DNA from: Caldilineaceae bacterium
Lineage (GTDB): Bacteria > Chloroflexota > Anaerolineae > Caldilineales > Caldilineaceae
Direction: 5' to 3'
DNA length: 39,288 bases
NCBI GenBank assembly: GCA_026708085.1
Contig: JAPOVP010000077.1
Span: 1 to 39,288, forward strand
Below the pieces are notes generated by a model. The model did no database searches. It saw only the letters and a list, made by a program, of their open reading frames with translations, and was not told the DNA's origin. Shown here one piece after another: positions 17,163 to 25,651 of the stretch (the stretch's first letter is position 1; every line of letters starts with the position of its first letter). Position numbers and translations under genes: made by a program.

Positions 17163-17207
17163 TCAGCCCCCGAGAGTCTCTCTGCGCTTATCAAGTGCTT
17201 GCCTGAT

Positions 17208-17552
17208 TTATGCCTGGACTGCCGGCTGATTTGCGTCATCAACTGAGCGAATCTTTACATGGCGCATTCTGGCGCCCGTCCCTTCCAGCAGACCCTCCGG
17301 ATCTGCCAGGTCTACACCTTGGTAAAAGCCGAGATTGACCCATTTCTTATGCGGCAGAATATAGGTGTAGCCATCGATCATTTTCCGTGGACCCACGCCG
17401 TAGGTCGCAGCTCGGTCGCCAAGGCGAACCACCTCGCATGCATTCTGATCGACTTGGAACACGGTTTCCCGAAGCGCTGTTACAATAGGCCGCATAGTCT
17501 CTTCAGAGAGCTGAAGCAACTCTTCGAATGTTCCGAGTTTCGCTTTGGTCAT
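17208..17552 (-). CDS. DUF1801-like small protein
   Basis: The 114-residue product resembles the DUF1801 (YdhG/YdeI-like) fold: an N-terminal helix pair (FEELLQLSEETMRPIVTALR), a central strand region, then VNLGFYQGVDLADPEGLLEG and RHVKIRSVDD near the C-terminus. These proteins are small and soluble and of unknown or iron-related function. ATG 17552 follows a purine-rich run (AAGAGAGAGC) at a longer than usual distance. It is on the same strand as the VOC gene, but a 286-bp gap separates them, so they are probably independent. Confidence 0.7.
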   Translation of the reverse strand: MTKAKLGTFEELLQLSEETMRPIVTALRETVFQVDQNACEVVRLGDRAATYGVGPRKMIDGYTYILPHKKWVNLGFYQGVDLADPEGLLEGTGARMRHVKIRSVDDANQPAVQA

Positions 17553-17621
17553 TTTGGATATTGCTCTCTCTTGGTCTCTTCCCGAGGCCTTTATCCTGAT
17601 CCGACGCTTCCGCCGTATCTC

Positions 17622-17816
17622 CTACTTGGGGACGATAACATCCACATCATTTTTTCGGTAGATGACTGCGTTGGTCCGGCCGGTGCCCCACTTGTCGGGA
17701 CCGGAACGGGGTTCGCGCACCGGATTGAGGAGCCTGTGGGAGAAGGTCTCTGTCTTCTGAAAAACGCCAGAAAGGGCGAGGTCCTGAAGTGAAATCCCTT
17801 CAGGACCTCGCGTTAG
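17622..17816 (-). other. Protein-like open frame without a start codon
   Basis: A stop-free minus-strand frame of 64 codons ends with TAG at 17622. Its last third reads like real protein (PDKWGTGRTNAVIYRKND, then a short tail) with GC-ending codons, but there is no ATG and no ribosome site; only an internal GTG would give about 32 residues. It runs across the hairpin at 17776-17811. It may be a gene remnant or chance. Confidence 0.2.
17776..17811 (-). terminator. Long hairpin downstream of tRNA-Asn
   Basis: A perfect 14-bp stem (GCGAGGTCCTGAAG with its complement) around an 8-nt loop, 43 bases after the tRNA 3' end. On the minus strand a loose T-rich run (CTTTCTGGCGTTTTT) follows. It is best read as the tRNA terminator or processing hairpin. 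Confidence 0.65.
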
Positions 17817-17853
17817 CTATCGAGTCGTCTTGGTTGGCGGCCGTATGTTCAGG

Positions 17854-17927
<74 letters not shown>

Positions 17928-17994
17928 CACGTCACTCTTACTGTAGTCGCCTGGGGCCCGCAGAGGGCGGAAACCACCAAGACAACAAGTAGCC

Positions 17995-18023
17995 AGTATA
18001 CCAATCTCGCCGGTCAACTTCAA
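17995..18023 (-). promoter_or_regulatory. Promoter for tRNA-Asn
   Basis: On the minus strand TTGAAG (18018-18023), 17 bases, TATACT (17995-18000). Transcription from about 17988 gives a leader of about 60 nt ahead of the tRNA, to be removed by RNase P. Confidence 0.55.
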
Positions 18024-18060
18024 AATTTCGACTTTGCCGAAACGGCTCTGATACATACAA

Positions 18061-19344
18061 TCAGCCCAGATAGTCGCGTAGTTTCCGACTCTGCAGGGGA
18101 TGGCGTAGTTTGCGCAAAGCCCTTGCCTCAATCTGGCGCACACGTTCGCGGGTGATATTGAACTCCTTGCCCACATCCTCCAGTGTCTGGCTTGTACCAT
18201 CTTCCAGTCCGAAGCGCATGCTGAGCACCTTGCGTTCCCGCTCAGGCAAGTCGTTCAGAATTTCGTTCATCTGCTCCTGCAGCAACAGGCGGCTGGCTGA
18301 ATCTACAGGAGCGGGAATGCTTTCGTCTTCGATAAAATCGCCCAGGAAGCTGTTCTCTTCGGCCCCAACCGGCATGTCCAGGCTGATTGGCTCCCGGCTG
18401 AGCCGCTGGATGCGCTGTACCTTGGATACAGCCTGGTCGAGAATGACCTTGAGATCACCCGTGATAGGCCGCTCCTCCTCCATCGCTTGGCGCACCTCTG
18501 CAGCGACATCCGGTTCCAGATAGCCCATCTCCAGCGCTATCTTTTCCGGAGTGGGTTCCCCACCCTTCAACTCCTGTTGCAGTTCTCTTTCGGCGCGCAT
18601 CTGGCGGTTGATCGTTTCCACCATATGCACGGGAATGCGAATGGTGCGCGCCTGGTAAGCGATCGCCCGACTGATAGCCTGGCGAATCCACCAGGTGGCG
18701 TACGTGCTGAACTTGAACCCCAGCGTGTGATCGAACTTCTCCACCGCACGCAGCAGACCGACATTCCCCTCTTGGATGAGGTCCTGAAAGTTCAGGCCGC
18801 GGCCAATATAACGTTTGGCGACACTGACGACCAGGCGCAGGTTGCTCTGGGCCAGCTTGCCCTGCGCAAGTTTGCCATCCGCGACCGTTGCTTCCAGTTC
18901 TTCGATTTCTTCCGGGGCCAGCTCTGAGGTGGGCTCATCGCCGTCGGCAGCAGCCTTTTGGATGCGCTCCTCGGCCTGCAGACCGGCCCGGATCCGTATG
19001 GCCAGTGCAGTCTGCTGTTCGGTGGTCAGCAGGTCGTGGCGGCCGATCTCGCTCAGGTACATACGCATCGGATCCAGTACCTGACCGACCTCCTGCACAT
19101 CCTCTATTATCTTTTCTACTGGGATCTGCGTTTCCTGCTCAATCTCCTCTTCCAGCTTCAGATCGCGTTCGATCGAAGGAAGGGAACTGTTCTCCTGCCT
19201 ATCCTCTGTCTCCGGAAACAGTTCTGTCTCTTCAAGAGATTCTTCGGTCTGTGTGTCTTGATAATCAAGCTCGCTGCCGGCACTTGGATAGTTGGCCGAG
19301 GCGCTGGCAGGCTTCGTCTTTGATGCACTGCGTTTGGGTGCCAT
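18061..19344 (-). CDS. rpoD: Primary sigma factor RpoD (SigA)
   Basis: Housekeeping sigma-70 factor that directs RNA polymerase to TTGACA/TATAAT promoters, which occur several times in this window. The 427-residue product is short: an acidic, low-complexity N-terminus (about 1-90), then region 1.2 ([17 protein letters not shown]), region 2 ([26 protein letters not shown], and [17 protein letters not shown] for -10 recognition), region 3, and region 4.2 ([19 protein letters not shown]) with the helix-turn-helix for -35 recognition. The large non-conserved insert of proteobacterial RpoD is absent, as in most other phyla. ATG 19344 has AGGTGG just upstream. It lies 23 bp after dnaG and is probably cotranscribed from the promoter at 21502-21530. 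Confidence 0.97.
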   Translation of the reverse strand: MAPKRSASKTKPASASANYPSAGSELDYQDTQTEESLEETELFPETEDRQENSSLPSIERDLKLEEEIEQETQIPVEKIIEDVQEVGQVLDPMRMYLSEIGRHDLLTTEQQTALAIRIRAGLQAEERIQKAAADGDEPTSELAPEEIEELEATVADGKLAQGKLAQSNLRLVVSVAKRYIGRGLNFQDLIQEGNVGLLRAVEKFDHTLGFKFSTYATWWIRQAISRAIAYQARTIRIPVHMVETINRQMRAERELQQELKGGEPTPEKIALEMGYLEPDVAAEVRQAMEEERPITGDLKVILDQAVSKVQRIQRLSREPISLDMPVGAEENSFLGDFIEDESIPAPVDSASRLLLQEQMNEILNDLPERERKVLSMRFGLEDGTSQTLEDVGKEFNITRERVRQIEARALRKLRHPLQSRKLRDYLG

Positions 19345-19367
19345 TTTTCCACCTGTATTGGGGGATC

Positions 19368-21437
19368 TCAGGCGATAGCGATGCCTGATTCAACTCGTGT
19401 TACTCCGTAAGAAACCTGGATACTGCGCGCCATTACGTGTTCCAGGTGATGGCGGTCGCGTCGATTGGCGTTTATGATCGATGAAAATTCCAAGATCGCT
19501 TCACGGTTCTCGTTTTCCTGTGCATCGTGCAACAGAAACTGCATTGCCGACAGACTTTCCCGCAGCCGCGCATACCGAAGGCGAATCAGCAATTTGAGCA
19601 ACGCATTCCGAATAACCCCCTGCTCCCGCTCCGGCATCGCTATGACCTGAGTCGTCAACTGCGATAGGACCGGGTGATAGCTGGGGCTGAGTGTCTCCTG
19701 AAATGCTCTGGTGTCCCAGAGTTCATCGCTGGCTATGAAGCGCCGCAACGCCCCGAATATCTCCCGGTATTCGATCTGTTGGAAATCTTTTCCGCTCAGG
19801 GGAGCGATCTCCAGCTCCTGCGACTTCTCTGCCAGCCATATCAGCAGGTCCGGCTCGTCGATCAAAAGAGCCAGCAGAAAGACCTCCAGTTTTGTCTCCG
19901 GCACAATAGCTGCCAGGTCTGGCGGCGGTGACAGCGTCTCCCCATTGGCTTGGTTGCTTGCAGCCAGGCCTGGGTCGGCGGCATCCTCAGGTGGCGCAAA
20001 CTCCGAATCCGTCTCTGGGTCCTCTGCCGTCGTGGCCTGCCCACCCTGTGGCCGCGTAAACCGACGCCGGTGGCGGCCCTCCTGCGGCGGATTCCGCAAC
20101 TCGCGTGCGCTGGCCTTCACTCGCTGCTCAATCGTCCGTTCCTCAATCCGGACAAGCCGGCTCAAGCGCTGGATGTAGTGCTGCTGTTCCTCCTCATCGC
20201 CCAGTTCAGCGATGAGCGGCGTCAATTCGGCTACGGCCTCTCCCTTGCCTCTGGCACTGTCCAGATCATACTGCTTGGTGACAATCCCGAAATAATAGTC
20301 GACGAGGGGTGTTGCCGTGCCGATCAGTTCCTGCCAGGAACCGGTACTCTCGCGGATAATGTCATCGGGATCGCGGCCCTCCGGCAGTGTGGTGATGCGC
20401 AGGTTGGCGCTGAGCCTGTGTTCTACGTGCATCCGCCCCGTTGCAGTAAGTACCGGTTTGGCTTTCCTCTTCAAGGCCTGTCGCGCCTGGTTCAGACCGC
20501 GCAGCGTGGCCTGCTCGCCGGCCGTGTCCGCGTCCAACGCCAGAATGAAGTTGTCAGTATAGCGGTGGAGCTGGCGCAACTGCTCCTCCGTCAAGGCTGT
20601 GCCCAGGCAGGCCACGACATTCTCAAAGCCGAACTGATGGGCGGCTATCACGTCCATATAGCCTTCGACAATCACGACGCTGTCAGCCTGACGGATAGCT
20701 CTGTAAGCCCGGTCCAGCCCGTATACCACGTGTGATTTGTGGAAAAGCGGCGTTTCTGCCGTATTCAGATACTTGGGAAGCGAACTGTCCAGGACCCGTC
20801 CCCCGAAGCCGATTACTCGGCCCTGACGATCGTGGATGGGTACAATCAGCCGGTTGCGAAAAGAATCGTAAAAGGAGTCGCGTTCCTGGTTGTGCTTGAC
20901 CAGGTCGGCCCGGTGCAGGGCATCAGGCGAGTACCCGGACTGTACCAGATGGTCGCGCAGCGCATCCCAACTGTCCTGCGCAAAACCGAGTTGGAACCGG
21001 GTGGCCACCTCGGCATTGATGCCGCGCTGCTGCAGATAGTCGCGCGCCGGCTGCGCCTCCTGGCTGCGGTGAAGCTGGTTCCTGAAAAAGAGGGTTGCTC
21101 TGTCGTTCAGTTCGTATAAAAGGTCCCGTCCCCGGTATTCACCTTTATCGGACTCTTCAGGCAGTTGAATGCCGGCATCCTGGGCCAGGGCCTGCAAAGC
21201 CTCCCGAAAATCCAAGTTTTCCTTCTGCATCAGGAACGAAAATATGTCGCCGCCGGTGCTGCACGCGCCGAAACAGCGCCACGTGCCGGTTTCGGGGAAA
21301 ACGACGAAGCTGGGCGTTCGTTCCTGATGAAAGGGGCAACAGGCTTTGAATGAGCGGCCGGCGCGTTGCAGGGGGACATAACGGGAAATGAAGTCTACGG
21401 CATCGATCCGAGCTTTGATTTCTTCCGTTACGCTCAT
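19368..21437 (-). CDS. dnaG: DNA primase DnaG
   Basis: Synthesises RNA primers at the replication fork with the DnaB helicase. The 689-residue protein has an N-terminal CHC2 zinc finger (Cys34, His37, Cys55, Cys59; [11 protein letters not shown] ... CFGAC). Note the last pair is C-x3-C rather than the usual C-x2-C. The catalytic core has [13 protein letters not shown], the Toprim motif [14 protein letters not shown] and the acidic [13 protein letters not shown] Pro/Glu-rich linker separates this from a helical C-terminal domain of the helicase-binding type. ATG 21437 has no strong ribosome site. The dnaG-rpoD order is a common bacterial arrangement. Confidence 0.96.
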   Translation of the reverse strand: MSVTEEIKARIDAVDFISRYVPLQRAGRSFKACCPFHQERTPSFVVFPETGTWRCFGACSTGGDIFSFLMQKENLDFREALQALAQDAGIQLPEESDKGEYRGRDLLYELNDRATLFFRNQLHRSQEAQPARDYLQQRGINAEVATRFQLGFAQDSWDALRDHLVQSGYSPDALHRADLVKHNQERDSFYDSFRNRLIVPIHDRQGRVIGFGGRVLDSSLPKYLNTAETPLFHKSHVVYGLDRAYRAIRQADSVVIVEGYMDVIAAHQFGFENVVACLGTALTEEQLRQLHRYTDNFILALDADTAGEQATLRGLNQARQALKRKAKPVLTATGRMHVEHRLSANLRITTLPEGRDPDDIIRESTGSWQELIGTATPLVDYYFGIVTKQYDLDSARGKGEAVAELTPLIAELGDEEEQQHYIQRLSRLVRIEERTIEQRVKASARELRNPPQEGRHRRRFTRPQGGQATTAEDPETDSEFAPPEDAADPGLAASNQANGETLSPPPDLAAIVPETKLEVFLLALLIDEPDLLIWLAEKSQELEIAPLSGKDFQQIEYREIFGALRRFIASDELWDTRAFQETLSPSYHPVLSQLTTQVIAMPEREQGVIRNALLKLLIRLRYARLRESLSAMQFLLHDAQENENREAILEFSSIINANRRDRHHLEHVMARSIQVSYGVTRVESGIAIA

Positions 21438-21501
21438 TTGCAGTGGTTGGTAATCCGTGTCCGGCGTTCAGGTTTTCCGGCGGTCAAGTAATATGAATCC
21501 A

Positions 21502-21530
21502 ATTATAGCTGTGCCCTAATCGGGTGTCAA
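21502..21530 (-). promoter_or_regulatory. Perfect consensus promoter for dnaG-rpoD
   Basis: On the minus strand TTGACA (21525-21530), exactly 17 bases, TATAAT (21502-21507): 12 of 12 consensus matches with ideal spacing. Transcription from about 21495 gives a leader of about 58 nt before dnaG. As rpoD is in the operon, this creates a potential autoregulatory loop. Confidence 0.85.
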
Positions 21531-21600
21531 AGAAGGGCGAATTATGTCTATGACAGCCCGGTCCTCTCGACCCCTGCCCACGGCGTCCACGGAACGGCTC

Positions 21601-22032
21601 TCAGGAGGAGGAATCCTCTTCAGATGGCGCCCCGAGCGATGCGCTCCCGCTTCGCTGCATAAGCGCGTAGGCCCGTTCCGCTTCGCGGAACAGATCGGTC
21701 AGGTTCATGGCGAGAAAGATGTTGCCGCTTGACTGGATCTGGCCCCCGAAAAAGGCATCCTTCAGTTTGCGGCGGCCGCACCAGACTTCGTGCAGAAGAT
21801 CGGCTGCCATTGTCAATTCCAGGTCCGCCTTGCCTGGCCGTGCCCCAAAGAATACCTCCAGGGGAGGCTGGCGGCCATCCAACAGCACCTCCGCATCAGG
21901 ATCGGTCAGTCGCAGGCGGATAACAAGATTGCTGCTGGTAAATGACTCGATCGCGCCGGGACTTTCCTTCACCCTTTCGAAAACGCGCTCCAGGACCCTA
22001 TAGAGTTGCTCGGCATCGGCGTAAACAGGCAT
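21601..22032 (-). CDS. SCP2 sterol-binding-domain protein
   Basis: A small soluble protein of the SCP2 fold, which binds lipids or hydrophobic ligands in a tunnel. The 143-residue product has the family course: VIRLRLTDPDAEVLLDG, then PLEVFFGARPGKADLELTMAADLLHEVWCG, then FFGGQIQSSGNIFLAMNLTDLFREAE, followed by a Ser/Glu-rich tail. The length is typical of stand-alone SCP2 proteins. The ATG at 22032 has only a weak ribosome site, but a good promoter lies 41-70 bp upstream. It sits between dnaG and the divergent bactofilin gene. Ligand and role are unknown. Confidence 0.8.
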   Translation of the reverse strand: MPVYADAEQLYRVLERVFERVKESPGAIESFTSSNLVIRLRLTDPDAEVLLDGRQPPLEVFFGARPGKADLELTMAADLLHEVWCGRRKLKDAFFGGQIQSSGNIFLAMNLTDLFREAERAYALMQRSGSASLGAPSEEDSSS

Positions 22033-22072
22033 AGCACGTCTACTGGTATGATCGAATGTGAATGCAAAAAGA

Positions 22073-22102
22073 AGTATAGGGTTGCTGTCGAGCGCGTGTC
22101 AA
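22073..22102 (-). promoter_or_regulatory. Promoter for the SCP2 gene
   Basis: On the minus strand TTGACA (22097-22102), 18 bases, TATACT (22073-22078): perfect -35 and 5 of 6 at the -10. The leader would be about 34 nt. Confidence 0.65.
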
Positions 22103-22197
22103 GGACAAACGCACTGCGATCCCTGAACCAGGCTCTGAAAATTACCCGTCAATACCGCTTGTGAAAAAGTGGGAAGTGTGCATTTGCCGTTTCGTTG

Positions 22198-22203
22198 TAT
22201 AAT
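22198..22203 (+). promoter_or_regulatory. Candidate -10 for the bactofilin gene
   Basis: A perfect TATAAT lies about 96 bp before the start codon, but no -35 is present at the proper distance. The call rests on the hexamer and position only. Confidence 0.3.
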
Positions 22204-22298
22204 AGAAGGATACTGGGATTTCGCTGCGTGTCTTCCTCGATTACATCGACATCGAACCCAACCTGTAGGGAAGCTGGGCGAGAAAGGAGAAGCAATGT

Positions 22299-23321
22299 AT
22301 GCCGCTTTTCAAACGTGGTAAGAGGCAGGACGAAGAAGATCTACAGTGGCTCTATCGTAATCTCCAGGAATTGGACGATGACGAGTCTGCGGGCGAAGAC
22401 GCTGTAGATGACGTGCCTGCCGAAAACGATGAAGATGATTTTAATGCGGAGACTGCAATGGAATCGCCGCTTGAACCTGAACGATCGGAATCACCGCCGC
22501 CAGAGCCGGTATTGGGCGAGCCGGAACCCGATATGGACGAAGTGACTGCACCGGAACCTGCCTCGGGCGAAATACCGGCGCCTGTTCTGCCGGATCCGTC
22601 CCCACCCGAATCGACGGTGCCCGAACCTCCGCCCGTGGAGGTTCCAACCCCGGTTTCGAGGGAATCCCTGCTGTCGCAGGAAGACGTTACGGCCAAAACG
22701 AACGAATCGTATGAGAGGAGAAGTCGACAGATGAGTGGGAACCGCCGAGAAAACGCGCCGTTCGCCAACCGAGGTCAGCAGCCGCCGCAATCCCGCCCGC
22801 AGCGGCAGGAGCCGCCGCAGGAAGAAGGAACAGCCGACACCATTGTGGGCCCTCAATCCTACTTCACCGGCACCTTCCGTTCAGAAAAAGACCTGCGTGT
22901 CGAAGGAACCCTGGAAGGGGAGATCGACTGCCGCGGCACAGTTATCGTTGCCAAAGACGCAACCCTTTCGGCCACCGTCCGCGCCCGAAATATCGAAATC
23001 GCCGGGTCGGTCACCGGTGACGTATTCATTGAGGAACGCCTGCACCTGCGCTCTTCCGGTGAAATGCGGGGCCAGTCCCATGCCGCATCGTTTATCGTCG
23101 AAGAAGGGGGCTATTTCGAGGGCGAAATGAAGATGGGTGCCCCCGATCAGGCGGAGTGGCCGACCATCGGGAGCGGATCCTCTTCAGAAGGGCTTGGACT
23201 TTCGGTCGAATCAACCCAGTGGTCTACAAAGCGTACCGAGGGCCGCCCCAACAGGACCGGTACAAGTTCCATCGACAGTGGACTCGAAGATGCCGGGAGC
23301 GGTCGGCACCGCAGCATCTGA
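22299..23321 (+). CDS. Bactofilin (polymer-forming cytoskeletal protein)
   Basis: Bactofilins self-assemble into filaments at the membrane and organise wall synthesis or cell shape. The right-handed beta-helix domain lies at about residues 181-280 (YFTGTFRSEKDLRVEGTLEG, IDCRGTVIVAKDATLSATVRA, NIEIAGSVTGDVFIEERLHL). It is preceded by an unusually long acidic, Pro/Glu-rich region (about 10-175) and followed by a Ser/Gly-rich tail. Total length is 340 residues, against roughly 120-200 for many bactofilins. ATG 22299 has AAAGGAG at 22283-22289. A second in-frame ATG at 22731 has its own strong ribosome site and would give a 196-residue form of ordinary size. Divergent from the SCP2 gene. Confidence 0.88.
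   Translation: MPLFKRGKRQDEEDLQWLYRNLQELDDDESAGEDAVDDVPAENDEDDFNAETAMESPLEPERSESPPPEPVLGEPEPDMDEVTAPEPASGEIPAPVLPDPSPPESTVPEPPPVEVPTPVSRESLLSQEDVTAKTNESYERRSRQMSGNRRENAPFANRGQQPPQSRPQRQEPPQEEGTADTIVGPQSYFTGTFRSEKDLRVEGTLEGEIDCRGTVIVAKDATLSATVRARNIEIAGSVTGDVFIEERLHLRSSGEMRGQSHAASFIVEEGGYFEGEMKMGAPDQAEWPTIGSGSSSEGLGLSVESTQWSTKRTEGRPNRTGTSSIDSGLEDAGSGRHRSI
22714..22733 (+). promoter_or_regulatory. Internal ribosome site and alternative bactofilin start
   Basis: AGAGGAG at 22714-22720 stands 10 bases before an in-frame ATG (22731, codon 145), immediately ahead of the conserved domain. It is at least as good as the upstream site and could produce a short isoform lacking the acidic region. Confidence 0.45.
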
Positions 23322-23895
23322 GGTAGTTCCATCTGACGGCCCGTTCGGCAGGACACCTAATGCCGTGTTGATTGTAAACAAGGGCTGTTGGGGTTCCGCC
23401 CTCACGAGGGAAACAGAATTAGCTGGAAGTTGACGGCACAAGCAAGTAGGTGTGAGATAATGGCGCTCATGTGTTTGCGTCTGTCTCCCTACGGCATGAG
23501 TTAGCCGCCACTAAACGCCTCGACATCTTCGACGGCGATTTTCCAAGATTCCCGCCCCAGTATAGATGCCTGACATCGCGTTGCCATACCCTCTTCCCCC
23601 AAGTTAAGCGTTACGATCTTAGCACCCTTGCAAAGCCCCAAACCATACCCTCAAACTTGCCGTTCCCTTTCAGGCATCCTGAAAAAATCACGCTTGGTGT
23701 CCACTATAAGTAGAACTGTGATTTCAGGGAATAGATTTCTCTTGTTGAGACAGCTTGAGTCCCACATATGCCTTCACCATAGAGAACACTTGATTTCCCA
23801 GCACTAACTTGGATTGCCTATCCACTTCTTATATCCTCTCCGCAAAAGAAGCGCCCGAAATTGCAACAAAGCGTCGATTCTGACTTATATTTCAG
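23322..23895. other. Gene-free stretch beside the restriction-modification genes
   Basis: No frame here has a ribosome site or recognisable motif; the frame at 23471-23713 looks random. Sequence from about 23400 is visibly more AT-rich than the bactofilin gene, matching the neighbouring restriction-modification genes and marking a probable insertion edge. No inverted or direct repeat boundary was found by eye. Confidence 0.5.
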
Positions 23896-24642
23896 TCACA
23901 AAAAGAGTCCTACGACCGATGTGATGATGTTTTTCAAGAAGGCTTTGATATATTCCGGAATCGACTGTTGGGCCTGAATCGAAGATGTAGCGATTTGAGA
24001 GTAGATTCCCGTCTCGTCATCCCCCTCCCAAATCAGGTCTGTGCGACGTACCTCCTTCGTCGCAACGTGGGTGTAGGTAGTTGGTTGTGCCCAATAACAT
24101 TCTACACAGACTGTCAATTCCTTTCGTTGCCAGTTTGGGCAATGTTCGCAAGACCAAGACTTCGCTCGATTACACGGTCCGCAGAGCAACATGTAGGAAG
24201 AGGTGTCATCTTCTTCGTATTTCTTTTCTCCTGCAATCTCAAAAGGAATCCTATGATCGATTTGAAACTCGCGGGCCGCAAAGTGGCCTAGGCAGATCGC
24301 ACATCTGCCTTCCTGCTGATCAAATAGTGATTGTTTGAACTTCCGCGGCAGTGCTATTCTACCTCTGGAATGTTCTGTTCTTACCTCTGATGGATCGCCA
24401 AAGCGATATTCTGCAATATTGCGTCCGTCGGGCAACTTGACTCTATACGTTTCAATCGGGATGCCCTGCTCTCTTACATCTCTGACTGCCCGGGGCGGGT
24501 GCATGTAGCCGTAGATTTGCTCTAAGTCGTCAGTAGTAATGAATCCATGTTCAAGAATATGCTCCACGACTATTCTTGAACGCTTGCCGGTGACGTGGTT
24601 GAGTTGATCAAGGAATTCCTGCGGTAGACTGCTATCACTCAT
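23896..24642 (-). CDS. HNH endonuclease, probable type II restriction enzyme
   Basis: Likely the restriction half of a restriction-modification pair. The 248-residue product has an N-terminal winged-helix-like region (VVEHILEHGFITTDDLEQIY, about 25-44). The HNH core is CAIC (114-117), IDHR (His130 as the general-base candidate) and CGPCNRAKS (154-162), with the two CxxC pairs forming the zinc site. A second cysteine pair set, CEHC (165-168) and CVEC (179-182), may bind another zinc. Its ATG overlaps the methylase stop by 4 bp (ATGA), the usual coupling in such operons, placing the methylase first. The composition is AT-richer than flanking core genes. The recognition sequence cannot be read from the sequence. 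Confidence 0.82.
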   Translation of the reverse strand: MSDSSLPQEFLDQLNHVTGKRSRIVVEHILEHGFITTDDLEQIYGYMHPPRAVRDVREQGIPIETYRVKLPDGRNIAEYRFGDPSEVRTEHSRGRIALPRKFKQSLFDQQEGRCAICLGHFAAREFQIDHRIPFEIAGEKKYEEDDTSSYMLLCGPCNRAKSWSCEHCPNWQRKELTVCVECYWAQPTTYTHVATKEVRRTDLIWEGDDETGIYSQIATSSIQAQQSIPEYIKAFLKNIITSVVGLFL

Positions 24643-25568
24643 AAGAGTGTCAGTTCAAGCTGCTCAGATGTCGACTTCCAATTGGAGATTATTTCAATTT
24701 TCTCTGCGACAGAATCTACCCGTTCGATCAGTGCCTGTGACAGATAGAGCGATTCATGAGTAATGTCCTGGCGCCCAAGCAATGTAGATTGTGTAGAGCG
24801 CCCAGTCTTGATCATGACATGAACCAATTTCAACTCGTTTGGCAGCGTCCTGCCGTAAGTTTTCGACCCTTTTCGACCATCATAGCTCAGCACATACATC
24901 ACTCCCAGTGCATTGAGTTCCGCCAGAAATTTTACGAGAGTCGATAGTTCGACCCCGCTACAATATCGCGAATTCCGTCCACCTGAGGTGCCTTGGTATG
25001 GGGGATCCATGTAGACTAGATCGGTAGCGGGCTCCATGTGTTCGATTGTGGAGGTGAAATTGCATTTGGTAATCCGAGTCCTTCCTTTCAACAGTTGAGA
25101 AACGGCAAGTATATCTTCTCTCATACTCTGTGGGCGTCTCCCTTTGCGACGGTTGTCTGGACTTTGGTTGAATTCACCAGCAGCGTTGTACCTTACCGAT
25201 GCCTTGACGCAGCGTGCGAGTAGATAGAGCAATAAATCAGGACGATTGGTCGAATTGAACCGGGCGCGCACTTCATCATAAAAGTCCCTTTCGCGTCCCG
25301 ACTGCTGATGCCAAAGCTGCTCGTAGTCAGAAGCGATCTTGTTGGGATCGTTTACAATTAGATTGAGCAGGTCCATCAGCGGCCCGTTTAAGTCGTTGAG
25401 ATGAAAGGAACGCGCTACCCCGGAAAATGCCGCACGAATCGATAGCGCAGCTGATCCTGCAAATGGCTCAATTAGTGTTTCGATGTCAGTGGGCAGCATG
25501 GAGAGGATCTGCGCCGCGATGTTTCTCTTACTCCCCTGATAGGGTATGGGCTGGGGCATCCGTTTCAC
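24639..25568 (-). CDS. D12-class DNA adenine N6-methyltransferase
   Basis: Methylates adenine in a short DNA site, protecting the host from the partner HNH nuclease. The order of motifs is that of the Dam/D12 class: PIPYQGSKRNIAAQI near the N-terminus (motif X), IEPFAGSAALSIRAAF (motif I, AdoMet binding), then VYMDPPYQG (motif IV, catalytic DPPY). The preferred start is GTG 25568, because GGGGAG lies 5 bases upstream, giving 309 residues; ATG 25559 is alternative and the frame is open to 25655. It is the first gene of a two-gene operon with 4-bp overlap. A 12-bp palindrome stands at 25594-25605 in its upstream region. It begins 83 bp after the yprB-like stop but has distinct codon usage, indicating horizontal acquisition. 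Confidence 0.88.
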   Translation of the reverse strand: MKRMPQPIPYQGSKRNIAAQILSMLPTDIETLIEPFAGSAALSIRAAFSGVARSFHLNDLNGPLMDLLNLIVNDPNKIASDYEQLWHQQSGRERDFYDEVRARFNSTNRPDLLLYLLARCVKASVRYNAAGEFNQSPDNRRKGRRPQSMREDILAVSQLLKGRTRITKCNFTSTIEHMEPATDLVYMDPPYQGTSGGRNSRYCSGVELSTLVKFLAELNALGVMYVLSYDGRKGSKTYGRTLPNELKLVHVMIKTGRSTQSTLLGRQDITHESLYLSQALIERVDSVAEKIEIISNWKSTSEQLELTLL

Positions 25569-25593
25569 GAAAACTCCCCTTTTCGTAGTTATC

Positions 25594-25605
25594 GAACACG
25601 TGTTC
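25594..25605. promoter_or_regulatory. Perfect 12-bp palindrome upstream of the methylase
   Basis: GAACACGTGTTC is perfectly self-complementary and lies 26 bases before the GTG start, where the promoter should be. Restriction-modification operons often have operators for a controller protein or for the methylase itself. No controller gene is present here. Confidence 0.4.
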
Positions 25606-25651
25606 AATTCATGGTACAAAATTTTCTGTCCGCGCGCAACCGCCCGCCCGT

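Noticed and set aside
23471..23713. 80-codon plus-strand frame next to the HNH gene
   Set aside because: No start signal and no recognisable features; probably non-coding.
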